A stretch of DNA of 64,000 nt from Bradyrhizobium huanghuaihaiense (GTDB lineage Bacteria; Pseudomonadota; Alphaproteobacteria; Rhizobiales; Xanthobacteraceae). The position numbers and the translations under genes are program-made. The stretch lies in assembly GCF_007830635.1 (NCBI RefSeq), contig NZ_VLLA01000024.1:59180-123179 (forward strand), in the 5' to 3' direction. The notes beneath the pieces are model-generated. The model was not told where the DNA came from. It ran no database searches and saw nothing but the letters and a program-made list of their open reading frames with translations. Below are positions 9,276 to 17,218 of the stretch, piece by piece (positions within the stretch are counted from its first letter, which is position 1; each line of letters opens with the position of its first letter).

Positions 9276-10090
9276 ACGCGCAAGCCCCCGTCATCGCGAA
9301 ACCGTCACCCGCGCAACGCGCGATGCGCTTCGTGCTGCCCGTCATCGTGTTCGCGGCCGGGCTCCTCGCCTGGGAACTCGTCGTCCGCATCAAGGACATC
9401 CCGCCTTACGTGCTGCCGGCGCCGTCCGTCATCGTCCTGACACTGATCAAGGACTGGGCGGTGCTGTCACAATCGCTCGCGACCACGTTGCTGACGACGC
9501 TCGAAGGTTTCATCGCCGCCAGCATCGGCGGCATCGCGCTGGCGCTGCTGTTTAACCAGTCGAAATGGGTCGAATATTCGCTGTTCCCATACGCCGTCGT
9601 GCTCCAGGTGACGCCCGTGATCGCGATCGCACCGCTGCTCCTGATCTATCTGGAGCAGCAGACCGCGGTCGTCGTCTGCGCCTTCATCGTCGCTTTTTTC
9701 CCGGTGCTGTCGAACACCACGCTGGGGCTGAACTCGGTCGACCGCAATCTCGCCGGGCTGTTCCAGCTTTATGACGCCTCACCGCCTCAGACCCTGCGCT
9801 TCCTGAAGCTGCCCGCGGCGCTGCCCTATATCCTCGGCGGATTGCGTATCGCCGGCGGCCTGTCGCTGATCGGCGCGGTCGTGGCCGAGATTGCGGCCGG
9901 AACGGCCGGCGCCGGCTCCGGGCTCGCCTACCGGATCGCCGAGTCGGGCTACCGCTTGAACATACCCCGCATGTTCGCCGCGCTGCTTTTGTTGTCGCTG
10001 GCCGGGATTGTCATCTATGGGGTGCTGGCGCTAGTTTCCCACCTCGTTTTACGGCGCTGGCACGAAAGCGCGCTTGGAAAGGAAAACTGA
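9272..10090 (+). CDS. ABC transporter permease (BPD_transp_1, SsuC/ThiX-like)
   Basis: A 272-residue inner-membrane permease with about six helices. The EAA-type cytoplasmic loop is visible around LFQLYDASPPQTLRFLKLPA. The start is ATG 9272, overlapping the ATPase stop by four bases; a longer in-frame reading from 9038 lies inside the ATPase gene and is rejected. Homodimers of such permeases work with the SsuB-type ATPase and the THI5-like binding protein. The stop overlaps the next start by one base (TGATG). Confidence 0.9.
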   Translation: MNAQAPVIAKPSPAQRAMRFVLPVIVFAAGLLAWELVVRIKDIPPYVLPAPSVIVLTLIKDWAVLSQSLATTLLTTLEGFIAASIGGIALALLFNQSKWVEYSLFPYAVVLQVTPVIAIAPLLLIYLEQQTAVVVCAFIVAFFPVLSNTTLGLNSVDRNLAGLFQLYDASPPQTLRFLKLPAALPYILGGLRIAGGLSLIGAVVAEIAAGTAGAGSGLAYRIAESGYRLNIPRMFAALLLLSLAGIVIYGVLALVSHLVLRRWHESALGKEN

Positions 10091-11079
10091 TGTCTACCGG
10101 TTCGATTTCGTCCGAAAAGATCGATCTTTTGATTTATGGACCGGTGCGGCCGATCCTCGAAAGCGGGTTTTCCGATCATTTCGTCGTGCACAAGGCCGAG
10201 ACGCGCGGTGATCTCGAGCGTCTGACGCCCGCGATCCGCGAAAAAATCCGCGGCGTGGCGGTGACCTATCACACCGTCCGCGCCGACAAGGATTCGCTGT
10301 CGCAGCTGCCCAAGATCGAGATGGTGGCGAGCTTCGGCGTCGGCTATGACCACATCGATGCCAAATACGCGGCCGAGCACAACATCATCGTCACCAACAC
10401 GCCCGACGTGCTGACCGAGGAGGTCGCCGACGTCGCGATGGGCCTTCTGATCTCGACCCTGCGCGAGTTCATCAAGGCCGACCGCTATGTCCGCTCCGGG
10501 CTCTGGCAGACGCAGAACTATCCGCTCAGCGTCGGCTCTCTGCGCGACCGCAAGGTCGGCATCGTCGGCATGGGCCGGATCGGTCAGGCCATCGCGCGCC
10601 GGCTCGACGCCTCGCTGGTGCCGGTGGTCTATCACTCGCGCAATCCGTCCAAGGACGTCTCCTACAAGCACTACCCCGATTTGATCGAGATGGCGAAGGC
10701 CGTGAACACCTTGATGGTGATCGTGCCCGGCGGCGCCTCGACCAACAAGATGATCAATGCCGAGGTGCTGAAGGCGCTCGGCCCGCGCGGCGTGCTGATC
10801 AACGTCGCGCGCGGCTCCGTGGTCGACGAGCCGGCGCTGGTCCAGGCGCTGAAATCCGGCACCATCCTCGCCGCCGGCCTCGACGTGTTCGCGGCCGAGC
10901 CGAACGTGCCTGATGAGCTCAAGACCATGCAGAACGTCGTGCTGCTGCCGCATATCGGCTCGGCCTCGGTGGTGACGCGCAACGCGATGGACCAGCTCGT
11001 CGTCGACAACCTCAAGTCATGGTTCTCAGGCAAGGCGCCGCTGACGCCGGTTGCGGAAACGCCGTTCAAGGGGCGCTGA
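10090..11079 (+). CDS. D-2-hydroxyacid dehydrogenase (glyoxylate/hydroxypyruvate reductase group)
   Basis: A 329-residue NAD(P)-dependent dehydrogenase. The nucleotide-binding motif KVGIVGMGRIGQAIARRL lies near residue 155. The catalytic set is Arg in INVARGSVVDE, Glu in FAAEPNVP, and His in LLPHIGSAS. The residue following the Rossmann strand (VVYHSRN) suggests NADP preference, as in GRHPR-type enzymes. It is co-transcribed with the transporter, so it may reduce or oxidise a 2-oxo/2-hydroxy acid derived from the imported compound. Confidence 0.9.
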   Translation: MSTGSISSEKIDLLIYGPVRPILESGFSDHFVVHKAETRGDLERLTPAIREKIRGVAVTYHTVRADKDSLSQLPKIEMVASFGVGYDHIDAKYAAEHNIIVTNTPDVLTEEVADVAMGLLISTLREFIKADRYVRSGLWQTQNYPLSVGSLRDRKVGIVGMGRIGQAIARRLDASLVPVVYHSRNPSKDVSYKHYPDLIEMAKAVNTLMVIVPGGASTNKMINAEVLKALGPRGVLINVARGSVVDEPALVQALKSGTILAAGLDVFAAEPNVPDELKTMQNVVLLPHIGSASVVTRNAMDQLVVDNLKSWFSGKAPLTPVAETPFKGR

Positions 11080-11786
11080 TGGTCGGTCTTCGGGTCCTCG
11101 CATTCGCCATCGCGGCATGTGCTGCCGCGATGGGCATTGCTCAGATGAGTTCTGCGCATGCGCAGGATGCGACGACCCTGAAGAAGACGATGCCCGGGCA
11201 GTGGGAGCTCTCGACCACCGAGCGCAGCAAGACCTGCGTCGTCACCCTCAAGGCCGACGCCGCGGGTCACGGTTACAAGCTGGAGCTGGAGCCGGCCTGC
11301 AAGGCCGCGCTGCCCTTCACCAAGGACATCGTCGCCTGGAGCGTGAAGGGCCTCGACATCGTGCGCCTGCAGGATGCGACCGGTGAAGCCGTGATCGACT
11401 TCACCGAGGTCGAGGCCGGCATCTTCGAGGGCCTGCGCCAGGGCGAGGGCGTCTACATTCTGCAGGACCTCGCCGCCGCCCGCTCGATGGCCAAGTCGAT
11501 GGACCAGATGATCGGCGACTGGTCGATGGTGCGCGGCAACGGCCAGCCGGTGTGCGGATTGACGCTGACCAACACGGAAGCAAGCCAGGACAATTTCCAG
11601 GTTTTCCTCAAGCCGAAATGCGATCCCGCCATCGCGCAGTTCAATCCGACGCAATGGCGGCTCGAGCGCGGCCAGATCATCCTGATGTCGAAATCGGGCG
11701 ATGTCTGGCAGTTCGAGGCCGACGACAACGCGCAGTGGCGGCGCGTCCCCGACACCGCCGATCCCCTGATCATGCTGCGTCAGTAA
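11079..11786 (+). CDS. Secreted protein with tandem AprI/Inh (Omp19-like) inhibitor domains
   Basis: A 235-residue exported protein: signal peptide to about residue 30 (SSAHAQDA), then two AprI/Inh-type beta-barrel repeats. The first starts PGQWELSTTERSKTCVVTLK, the second IGDWSMVRGNGQPVCGLTL, and each has the family's Trp and Cys. Inh domains block bacterial metalloproteases, and Omp19 of Brucella carries one. The start ATG overlaps the dehydrogenase stop (TGATG), so it belongs to the transporter operon, although a functional link is not obvious. Confidence 0.8.
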   Translation: MVGLRVLAFAIAACAAAMGIAQMSSAHAQDATTLKKTMPGQWELSTTERSKTCVVTLKADAAGHGYKLELEPACKAALPFTKDIVAWSVKGLDIVRLQDATGEAVIDFTEVEAGIFEGLRQGEGVYILQDLAAARSMAKSMDQMIGDWSMVRGNGQPVCGLTLTNTEASQDNFQVFLKPKCDPAIAQFNPTQWRLERGQIILMSKSGDVWQFEADDNAQWRRVPDTADPLIMLRQ

Positions 11787-11869
11787 GCGCGCCGCCAGGT
11801 GCGCGAGTCATCATGTACTCGAGCAGAATGGCTTTGGTTGAATCGGGGGCGCCGCAGGCTCGGTGCAAC

Positions 11870-11983
11870 CTCTCCCGCTTGCGGGAGAGGTCGGCGCGTA
11901 GCGCCGGGTGAGGGCTTTCTCCTCTTGGGGGTCCTCGATTGCCGAGACACCCTCTCCCCAACCCTCTCCCGCAAGCGGGAGAG
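11870..11983. repeat. Pair of REP-like palindromes
   Basis: CTCTCCCGCTTGCGGGAGAG (11870-11889) and CTCTCCCGCAAGCGGGAGAG (11964-11983) are near-identical perfect palindromes 74 bp apart. The first is followed by GTCGGCGCGTAGCGCC and GGGTGAGGG. This matches the multicopy intergenic palindromes common in Bradyrhizobium. Located between two genes ending towards each other, it may also help end transcription from both sides. Confidence 0.75.
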
Positions 11984-12031
11984 GGAGTGCGCCTGTTCTG
12001 TGGCGAAACGCTCGGCCTTCATCCAACGCGA

Positions 12032-13423
12032 CTACGCCGTCACCTTCGGCGGCGGCGCGGTGCCTTGTGCCCATTTCTCCAGCTTGCCGAGCACGCCCCA
12101 CGCGGTGAGCGCGAGCGAGATCGGCATCGCGAACTGGCCGAGGCCCGGCACCGCCGAGACGATCGTGCCGAGCAGCCCGGCAAGACCTCCTGCACTGGGG
12201 CTCGCCGTCACCGAAGAGAGCAACGCAGTGATGAGCGAGCCGCCGATGCCGAGCGCGGTCTTCTTGCCGTCGAGCAGCTTGCCGATGGTCTCGCCCAGCG
12301 CGCCATTGACCTGGCCCAGCACGGGCTTGCCGTTCTTGTTGAGCAATGTGCTGAGCAGGTCGACGACCTGCTTCAACTGATCGACGGGAGCGGGGTTCGT
12401 CGGCGTGACCGGTCCTGGCATCGGCGTCGTCTTGTTGTTGATGAGGGAGAACAGCCGTTCGAACAGGCTGATCGGATCGTTGGTGGCGGGCAGCGTGTTG
12501 CCTGGCATCGCCGGTGCCGGAAGCGTTCCGCCGCCCGATGGCCGCAGCACCTGCGCGAGGTCTTCCAGCCGCGTCAGGACCTGGGACAGATCGCCGCCCT
12601 GCATGACCCCTCCCGGCTGCGTCGCGCGCGTGATGGCGGCGACCGTGGCCCCGTCGAGGAGGCCGGTATCCCTGAGCCCGTTCTGCTGCTGAAACCGCGA
12701 GACCGCGGCCCTGGTCTTGGGCCCGCTGATGCCGTCCTCGGCGAGCGGCGGATTGGCGCCGAGCCTGTTGAGCGCCTGCTGCATCAGCACGACCGTCGAA
12801 GCCGCATCATCCTCCGGCTCGATGCGGCCTGCGAATTGCGGGCTGCCGTCGAGCGTGATTGAGGAATCCAGCGCCAGCATCGCATGCAGGATCGCGGCCG
12901 TGCCGAGCTGGGAATCGACGTGGTTCGGGTCGAACACGTGATCGCGGACGAATTTGCCGGCCCTTGCCTCGGGCGGGCCGTACAGGTTCGAGCCGCCGTA
13001 GAGATAGGGCGAATTCACGCCCTTGGCGTGGTAGCCGAAACCGTTGAACGCCTCGAGCCGGAACAGCATCCGTGCGATGCTCCAGTCCTGCGCGCCGATG
13101 AAATTCTCGATCCTGAACGCGTCCACGGCGCCGTCCACGAAGGTGGCAAACGGGCCGCGTCCTTTCGGCACGATGGTCGTCGTGCGATGAAGCGTTTCGC
13201 CGTTGCCGAGATAGGTGTCGAAATCGAAATTGGATTCGCGGTAGTGGCAGAGCGCCGTGAAATACCAGGGAACGCCGGTCAGCCGCTCGATCTGCTGATA
13301 GGTCGCCTTGCCGTTGATTGCCTTGCGTGCAACCGCATTCGCGTCGGAGTGGCGTCCGGGCCGGATCTCGAGATTGGCCCAATTGCGCTCGTATTCGCTC
13401 TTCAAACTCTCGAAGGACACCAT
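12032..13423 (-). CDS. Lysozyme-like protein with peptidoglycan-binding domain
   Basis: A 463-residue protein. Residues 1-180 resemble lysozyme-like hydrolases (VPWYFTALCHYRESNFDFDT, with a candidate catalytic Glu, and GSNLYGPPEARAGKFVRD). About 205-290 is a PG_binding_1 domain (GANPPLAEDGISGPKTRAAV). The rest is low-complexity Pro/Gly linker and hydrophobic helices (GGLAGLLGTIVSAVPGLGQF). It has no signal peptide, as with some phage-derived hydrolases. The start ATG 13423 has GGAG 7 bp upstream; a longer reading to 13471 lacks one. It stands alone between repeats and an unrelated gene. Confidence 0.75.
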   Translation of the reverse strand: MVSFESLKSEYERNWANLEIRPGRHSDANAVARKAINGKATYQQIERLTGVPWYFTALCHYRESNFDFDTYLGNGETLHRTTTIVPKGRGPFATFVDGAVDAFRIENFIGAQDWSIARMLFRLEAFNGFGYHAKGVNSPYLYGGSNLYGPPEARAGKFVRDHVFDPNHVDSQLGTAAILHAMLALDSSITLDGSPQFAGRIEPEDDAASTVVLMQQALNRLGANPPLAEDGISGPKTRAAVSRFQQQNGLRDTGLLDGATVAAITRATQPGGVMQGGDLSQVLTRLEDLAQVLRPSGGGTLPAPAMPGNTLPATNDPISLFERLFSLINNKTTPMPGPVTPTNPAPVDQLKQVVDLLSTLLNKNGKPVLGQVNGALGETIGKLLDGKKTALGIGGSLITALLSSVTASPSAGGLAGLLGTIVSAVPGLGQFAMPISLALTAWGVLGKLEKWAQGTAPPPKVTA

Positions 13424-13664
13424 TTTCCGCTCCCGCAAATTAATGAATGAACGAATCTCCATGCAGGTCAAAATGAACCGGGCGCCGTGATCGGCGCGTG
13501 AGACCAGCGTGATTGCTGCAAACCTGGCAGGTTGCCGGTCTTGCGCATGTGAACTGGGTTACAGCTTTTGCGGGAAAATTGGCGGCACAGTGTGGAGGGC
13601 CCACGGGAACCCGCAGGAGCGTCCGCCCGTTAGCAATCGGACAGGATCCGGCAAGGAGGCCTGC

Positions 13665-14042
13665 ATGACCAAGCGTGTCCTCGCGATCGGCATCGAACCC
13701 GGCGTTGCGGATTACAGCACTTTCCCGCAGCTCACGCCGGATCTCGTGCGCAACTATATCGAGGCGCAGCTGTTGCGCCTGCGCGATCGCGGCTTCGAGG
13801 TCACGAGCTGCCTGATCGATCTCGACGCGGCCGCCGAAGCCGGCGTCGCGGCGGCGCTGCGCGAGGAGCGCTTTGACTGCATCGTGATCGGCGCCGGTCT
13901 GCGCGAGCCCAAGGAACGCCTGCTGCTGTTCGAGAAGGTGCTCAACCTCGTCCACCGCCTCGCGCCGGAGGCCGCGATCTGCTTCAACTCCACCCCGGCC
14001 GACACCGCCGAAGCCGTGCAGCGCTGGGTCGAACCAGAATGA
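13665..14042 (+). CDS. Conserved hypothetical protein, cytosolic Rossmann-like
   Basis: Encodes 125 residues, begins MTKRVLAIGIEPGVADYS, and shows alternating hydrophobic strands and helices (FDCIVIGAGLREPKERLLLF, then APEAAICFNSTPADTAEAV). The pattern fits a small flavodoxin- or receiver-like alpha/beta fold, but no family is recognised and there is no catalytic signature. A strong AAGGAGG lies 8 bp before ATG 13665, which settles the start against the longer upstream reading. The next gene begins about 115 bp later. Confidence 0.7.
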   Translation: MTKRVLAIGIEPGVADYSTFPQLTPDLVRNYIEAQLLRLRDRGFEVTSCLIDLDAAAEAGVAAALREERFDCIVIGAGLREPKERLLLFEKVLNLVHRLAPEAAICFNSTPADTAEAVQRWVEPE

Positions 14043-14156
14043 CCGGCTCGCGGCCGGTTTGAAGGCGGCGAGTGTCAACTCATCGGCGCAACCATTCGTT
14101 GACGATGCGAGCTTTATGACCAATCATGTTCGCAGTCATCACTGGTGGGAATCCCG

Positions 14157-14465
14157 ATGTCCAGATTTTTGCTGCTGCTCGTCTGCGCGACGATCCTTGC
14201 GGGCTGCGATGCCGTCAGCACGGTGACGGAGGGATTCAGGCAGTCGAAAGCCGTGGAGACGGACCTCGAGCAATCGACCGGCGTCAAGCCGGCGGTCGGC
14301 TTCAATTGGCACAACGGGAGGCTGGTGTTGGTGACGGTTCAATTCCCCCGTCCCTATGAAAACAAGCCGTTGAACGAGCTCGCAGGGCTCGTCCGCGACG
14401 CCGTCACCAAGGATTTCAAGCAGACACCCGAAAGGATCGTGCTCGCCTTCGCGGTCGACAAATGA
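14157..14465 (+). CDS. Small lipoprotein
   Basis: A 102-residue protein starting MSRFLLLLVCATILAGCDAV, a lipoprotein signal with lipobox LAGC. The mature domain is one small alpha/beta unit (GVKPAVGFNWHNGRLVLVTV, then LAGLVRDAVTKDFKQTPERIVLAFAV). No named family is recognised. GTG 14145 is in frame four codons earlier, but the ATG is preferred because GGTGGGA precedes it and the n-region is then short. It is anchored in the envelope; the function is unknown. Confidence 0.7.
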   Translation: MSRFLLLLVCATILAGCDAVSTVTEGFRQSKAVETDLEQSTGVKPAVGFNWHNGRLVLVTVQFPRPYENKPLNELAGLVRDAVTKDFKQTPERIVLAFAVDK

Positions 14466-14605
14466 GGTCGGAGCGCGCGGCATACCGCGTGCGGTGGGAC
14501 CAGGGCGACATTCCTCCGCGCTTTGGGATCGACGGAAGGGGCGATTTGATCTGGCCCGAATCCCCGCCGGACGTTAAAACTCACCTCACCACAGGGAGGA
14601 CGCGC

Positions 14606-14926
14606 ATGTTTCGAGGTCTTCGCATTGGAATTTTCGGAATCGCCGCATGTCTGACGGTCACGATGGCGGTGCCGGTGCATGAAGCGGCGGCCCAGGATGC
14701 CATCGGCGGCGCGATCATCGGCGGTGTCGGTGGTGCAATCGTCGGCGGCGCGCTCGGCGGAGGCCGCGGCGCGGCCATCGGTGCCGTCGTCGGTGCCGGC
14801 ACGGGCGCCGCGATCGCCTCCGAAGGCGAGCGCCGCCGCTCCGGCTACTACGCCTATCAGCGCGGCTGCTACATGCAGCGGCCCGACGGCTACTACGTCC
14901 GGGTCGATTCCCGTTATTGTTACTGA
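14606..14926 (+). CDS. Glycine-zipper small envelope protein
   Basis: A 106-residue exported protein: signal peptide (FGIAACLTVTMAVPVHEAAA), then a glycine-zipper repeat (AIGGAIIGGVGGAIVGGALG, then GAAIGAVVGAGTGAAIASEG), then a Tyr/Cys-rich tail (SGYYAYQRGCYM, ending DSRYCY). The tail resembles that of the gene at 6080-6343, so the two are probably distant relatives. AGGGAGGA precedes the ATG by 6 bp. Glycine zippers usually insert in, or pack against, membranes. The role is unknown. Confidence 0.72.
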   Translation: MFRGLRIGIFGIAACLTVTMAVPVHEAAAQDAIGGAIIGGVGGAIVGGALGGGRGAAIGAVVGAGTGAAIASEGERRRSGYYAYQRGCYMQRPDGYYVRVDSRYCY

Positions 14927-14927
14927 G

Positions 14928-15027
14928 GCATGATCCGGAAAAGTGCGAAGCGGTTTTCCGGAAGGATCATGCGTAAACAAGAAACTAAAGCGCGATGACG
15001 ATTTCAGCCAAATCTCATCGCGCTTTA
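14928..15027. repeat. Two intergenic palindromes, the second terminator-like
   Basis: Two inverted repeats follow the glycine-zipper gene. At 14928-14972, GCATGATCCGG pairs with an imperfect copy ending GATCATGC around TTTTCCGG units, a common Bradyrhizobium interspersed repeat. At 14986-15027, TAAAGCGCGATGA and TCATCGCGCTTTA form a perfect 13-bp stem. The second may serve as a bidirectional terminator between the forward gene and the reverse-strand radC stub. Confidence 0.65.
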
Positions 15028-15096
15028 AGGCGCTTGCGCTCTAGCTCTTCGCTGCCTCCGGCATGACCTGCCGTTCTTGTCGCCTGATTTGGTGCC

Positions 15097-15263
15097 CTAG
15101 ATCAACCGCATCCCCCGCAAACTCGCGTGCCCGCTCCTGCCGACGATGATGTGATCGTGCACGGCAATTCCCAGCGGCTTTGCGATGTCGATGATCGCTT
15201 TCGTCATCTGGATGTCGGCCTGCGAAGGCGAGGGATCGCCTGAGGGATGATTGTGCATGAGCC
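15097..15263 (-). pseudogene. radC: 3' stub of radC (JAB/MPN-domain protein)
   Basis: Reverse-strand reading gives the last 52 or so residues of RadC: MHNHPSGDPSPSQADI, then IDIAKPLGIAVHDHIIVGRS, ending GMRLI and a TAG at 15097-15099. The HNHPSGD metal motif is intact, but homology stops one or two residues upstream, and an in-frame stop (TAA) follows soon after. The N-terminal three quarters are missing. This marks the left junction between chromosome and acquired DNA at about 15,263. The missing 5' part may lie at the far end of the insertion, outside this window. Confidence 0.85.
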
Positions 15264-15507
15264 TGCGGCGTCTATTATCTATTTGAGTTTGCTGTTATTT
15301 TAGATTCTGATCGAGCTGTAGGAGGCGGAGACTGGGGCATGTAGTGGGTGATTGTTCGTGATAGTCACGAGAGTTCACGCTCGGTCCTGGCCGCTTCGAT
15401 TGGAGTCCTTGTTTCAATGCCCGATCTGTCCGTGACATGCATTTCAGTGCGTATCGACGGCTTACGGACACCGCCGAAAGCATCAGCCTGAATGCTCAGG
15501 TTTTCCG

Positions 15508-16932
15508 TTAACGTGTCCTTTCATCGACGGCTTCCTCCAATACGTGCAACGTATCGCGCCGCTCGAACAGTAAAATTAGCTCTCTGACCCGGGCCGATTT
15601 GCGGTCGCCGGGAATTTCGTCAATGTCCACGCCCAGGAGAAAGCAAAGGTTCTTAAACTCTTCCATATCGAACGCCGTACACAGCTCATCGAACAATTTC
15701 TTACGTTGAGCTATCGAAATACGCGACTTCGTTGCCGCTACCGAAGCAACGGACTTCGGCCACGCCCCCTCCGAGAGGGAAACTGGGCGCGACTCAATGA
15801 AGCTTCGCAAGCACGAAGCCGCGGAATACGCTGCGTACTCTTGCCACATGTCATTCTTTTTGCCGTCGGCGAAGTCGCAGATGGCTCGGATCGTCAAGAA
15901 TCCCACCTTCTTGACAGCGCTGAATGCCGCAGAAGCGACTCCTGCACTCTCCATCTCAATTGCGATGAGATCGCGTTGCAACGACCGAAGCTCTTGGGCA
16001 GCCTCGCTTGAAGCAATCACCTTCTCTCCAGAGGCAATTGGTCCGACATGAATTCTCGGCTCGATGGCGCTCGCGCTTTTCCCATCGGGCCTTGAAGGCA
16101 AATGTGCGCGCCACGTTGAGTCGGTCAAGTTCAGTATTCCATCCACGAGGATGGGGTCCGCCTGAAATTGCCGAGCTCGATGCTCCTGATGATTGGGTCG
16201 AACCTTCGAGAGCTCATAATAGAAAATGGAGTTCGAGGCCACGATATCGCCGAAGCCCTGATCCTTTCTAGAGATTCCACCAGCAATTCCATTCACAAGT
16301 ACAAATCGCGGCTTCCATTTGTGGATGAGGTCCGATGTCGCATGTGCGGCATCGAGATTTCCCATCGAATGAAGGAGAGTGGCAACAACTCGATACGAGC
16401 CGCCGCGTCTTGTTGGAATCGTTCCGCGAAGGTACGTGCGGGTCGAATCCGATGTCGACGAAATCGGTACCAGCTCAGGAAAATAATGCTTAAGCGCAGC
16501 CAATTCCTTCCGCAACGCGACGACAACTGCGAAGTCGACTGATTCGTCCTCCACCTGTCGCGAGAGGTCGGTAGCCTGCTTGTCAGTAAGCTCGACAGCA
16601 ACCGAGCTGAGAAATGCTGCGACGCGGCTCTCATGGCGCCGTTTCATGAGAAGCAACGAATCCGCTGTGTAAGTGGTCGGATCCTGATCGACCAAACGAT
16701 GATGCGTTGGACATAGGATGATCAAGTTGTCTGCGTCGTTGCGCGACTCTTCGGATTGCGCGGGATCGAATCTCGGCCCCCCGGGAGAGGCCGCACGAAT
16801 GTGGCAGAGTTCGCCCAGTAATGCGCGAGATTGAGGCTGAACGAGCTGCGTTGTACATCCCGGGAAAGCGCATAGGCCCCCCGAAGAAGCGAACAGAATC
16901 TTTATCGAACGATCACTGGGTTGTCGTCGCAT
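15508..16932 (-). CDS. HNH nuclease - nucleoside phosphorylase (PNP) - effector-associated domain protein
   Basis: A 474-residue three-domain protein. Residues 1-110 are an HNH (beta-beta-alpha metal) nuclease: zinc pair CAFPGC, GELCHIRAASPGGPR, and ILCPTHHRLVD. About 130-390 is a PNP-superfamily fold: FAVVVALRKELAALKHYFPE, NGIAGGISRKDQGFGDIV, VGPIASGEKVI, LIAIEMESAG and ICDFADG with WQEYAAYSAA. About 405-474 matches a death-like effector-associated domain: KKLFDELCTAFDMEEFKNLC, IPGDRKSARVRELI. PNP and EAD modules are known parts of predicted bacterial conflict systems. The inferred role is a self-contained anti-phage sensor-nuclease. It is divergent from the 17219 gene and lies right at the island edge. 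Confidence 0.85.
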   Translation of the reverse strand: MRRQPSDRSIKILFASSGGLCAFPGCTTQLVQPQSRALLGELCHIRAASPGGPRFDPAQSEESRNDADNLIILCPTHHRLVDQDPTTYTADSLLLMKRRHESRVAAFLSSVAVELTDKQATDLSRQVEDESVDFAVVVALRKELAALKHYFPELVPISSTSDSTRTYLRGTIPTRRGGSYRVVATLLHSMGNLDAAHATSDLIHKWKPRFVLVNGIAGGISRKDQGFGDIVASNSIFYYELSKVRPNHQEHRARQFQADPILVDGILNLTDSTWRAHLPSRPDGKSASAIEPRIHVGPIASGEKVIASSEAAQELRSLQRDLIAIEMESAGVASAAFSAVKKVGFLTIRAICDFADGKKNDMWQEYAAYSAASCLRSFIESRPVSLSEGAWPKSVASVAATKSRISIAQRKKLFDELCTAFDMEEFKNLCFLLGVDIDEIPGDRKSARVRELILLFERRDTLHVLEEAVDERTR

Positions 16933-17218
16933 AGCACCTCAAGCACGCTCCGCATGCCGTCGCCCCGTAGTCAAGAGATCATAGCCTTCAACGCCCATCA
17001 ACCGGATACGTGTCGATAAGCCGACACTTTGTGGCTAACGTTGCTATTGAGCAGGCCGTCTAGAGCTGCGCGACATCGAGTAGCCTTCTAACTCTTCTTT
17101 GCGGGGGGCATGTTCTTTCCATTTGCATCGTGGAGGCATTCGCGCTTAAGTTGATCATATTGAAGGTCCGTCTTAATTGACATGGCGTACTTCCGCGCGG
17201 AAACGCGACGGGGGATGG

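Noticed and set aside
15355..15370. TCGTGA-TAG-TCACGA dyad near the island edge as an attachment core
   Set aside because: Six-base arms are expected by chance, and no second copy is available in the window to support att function.
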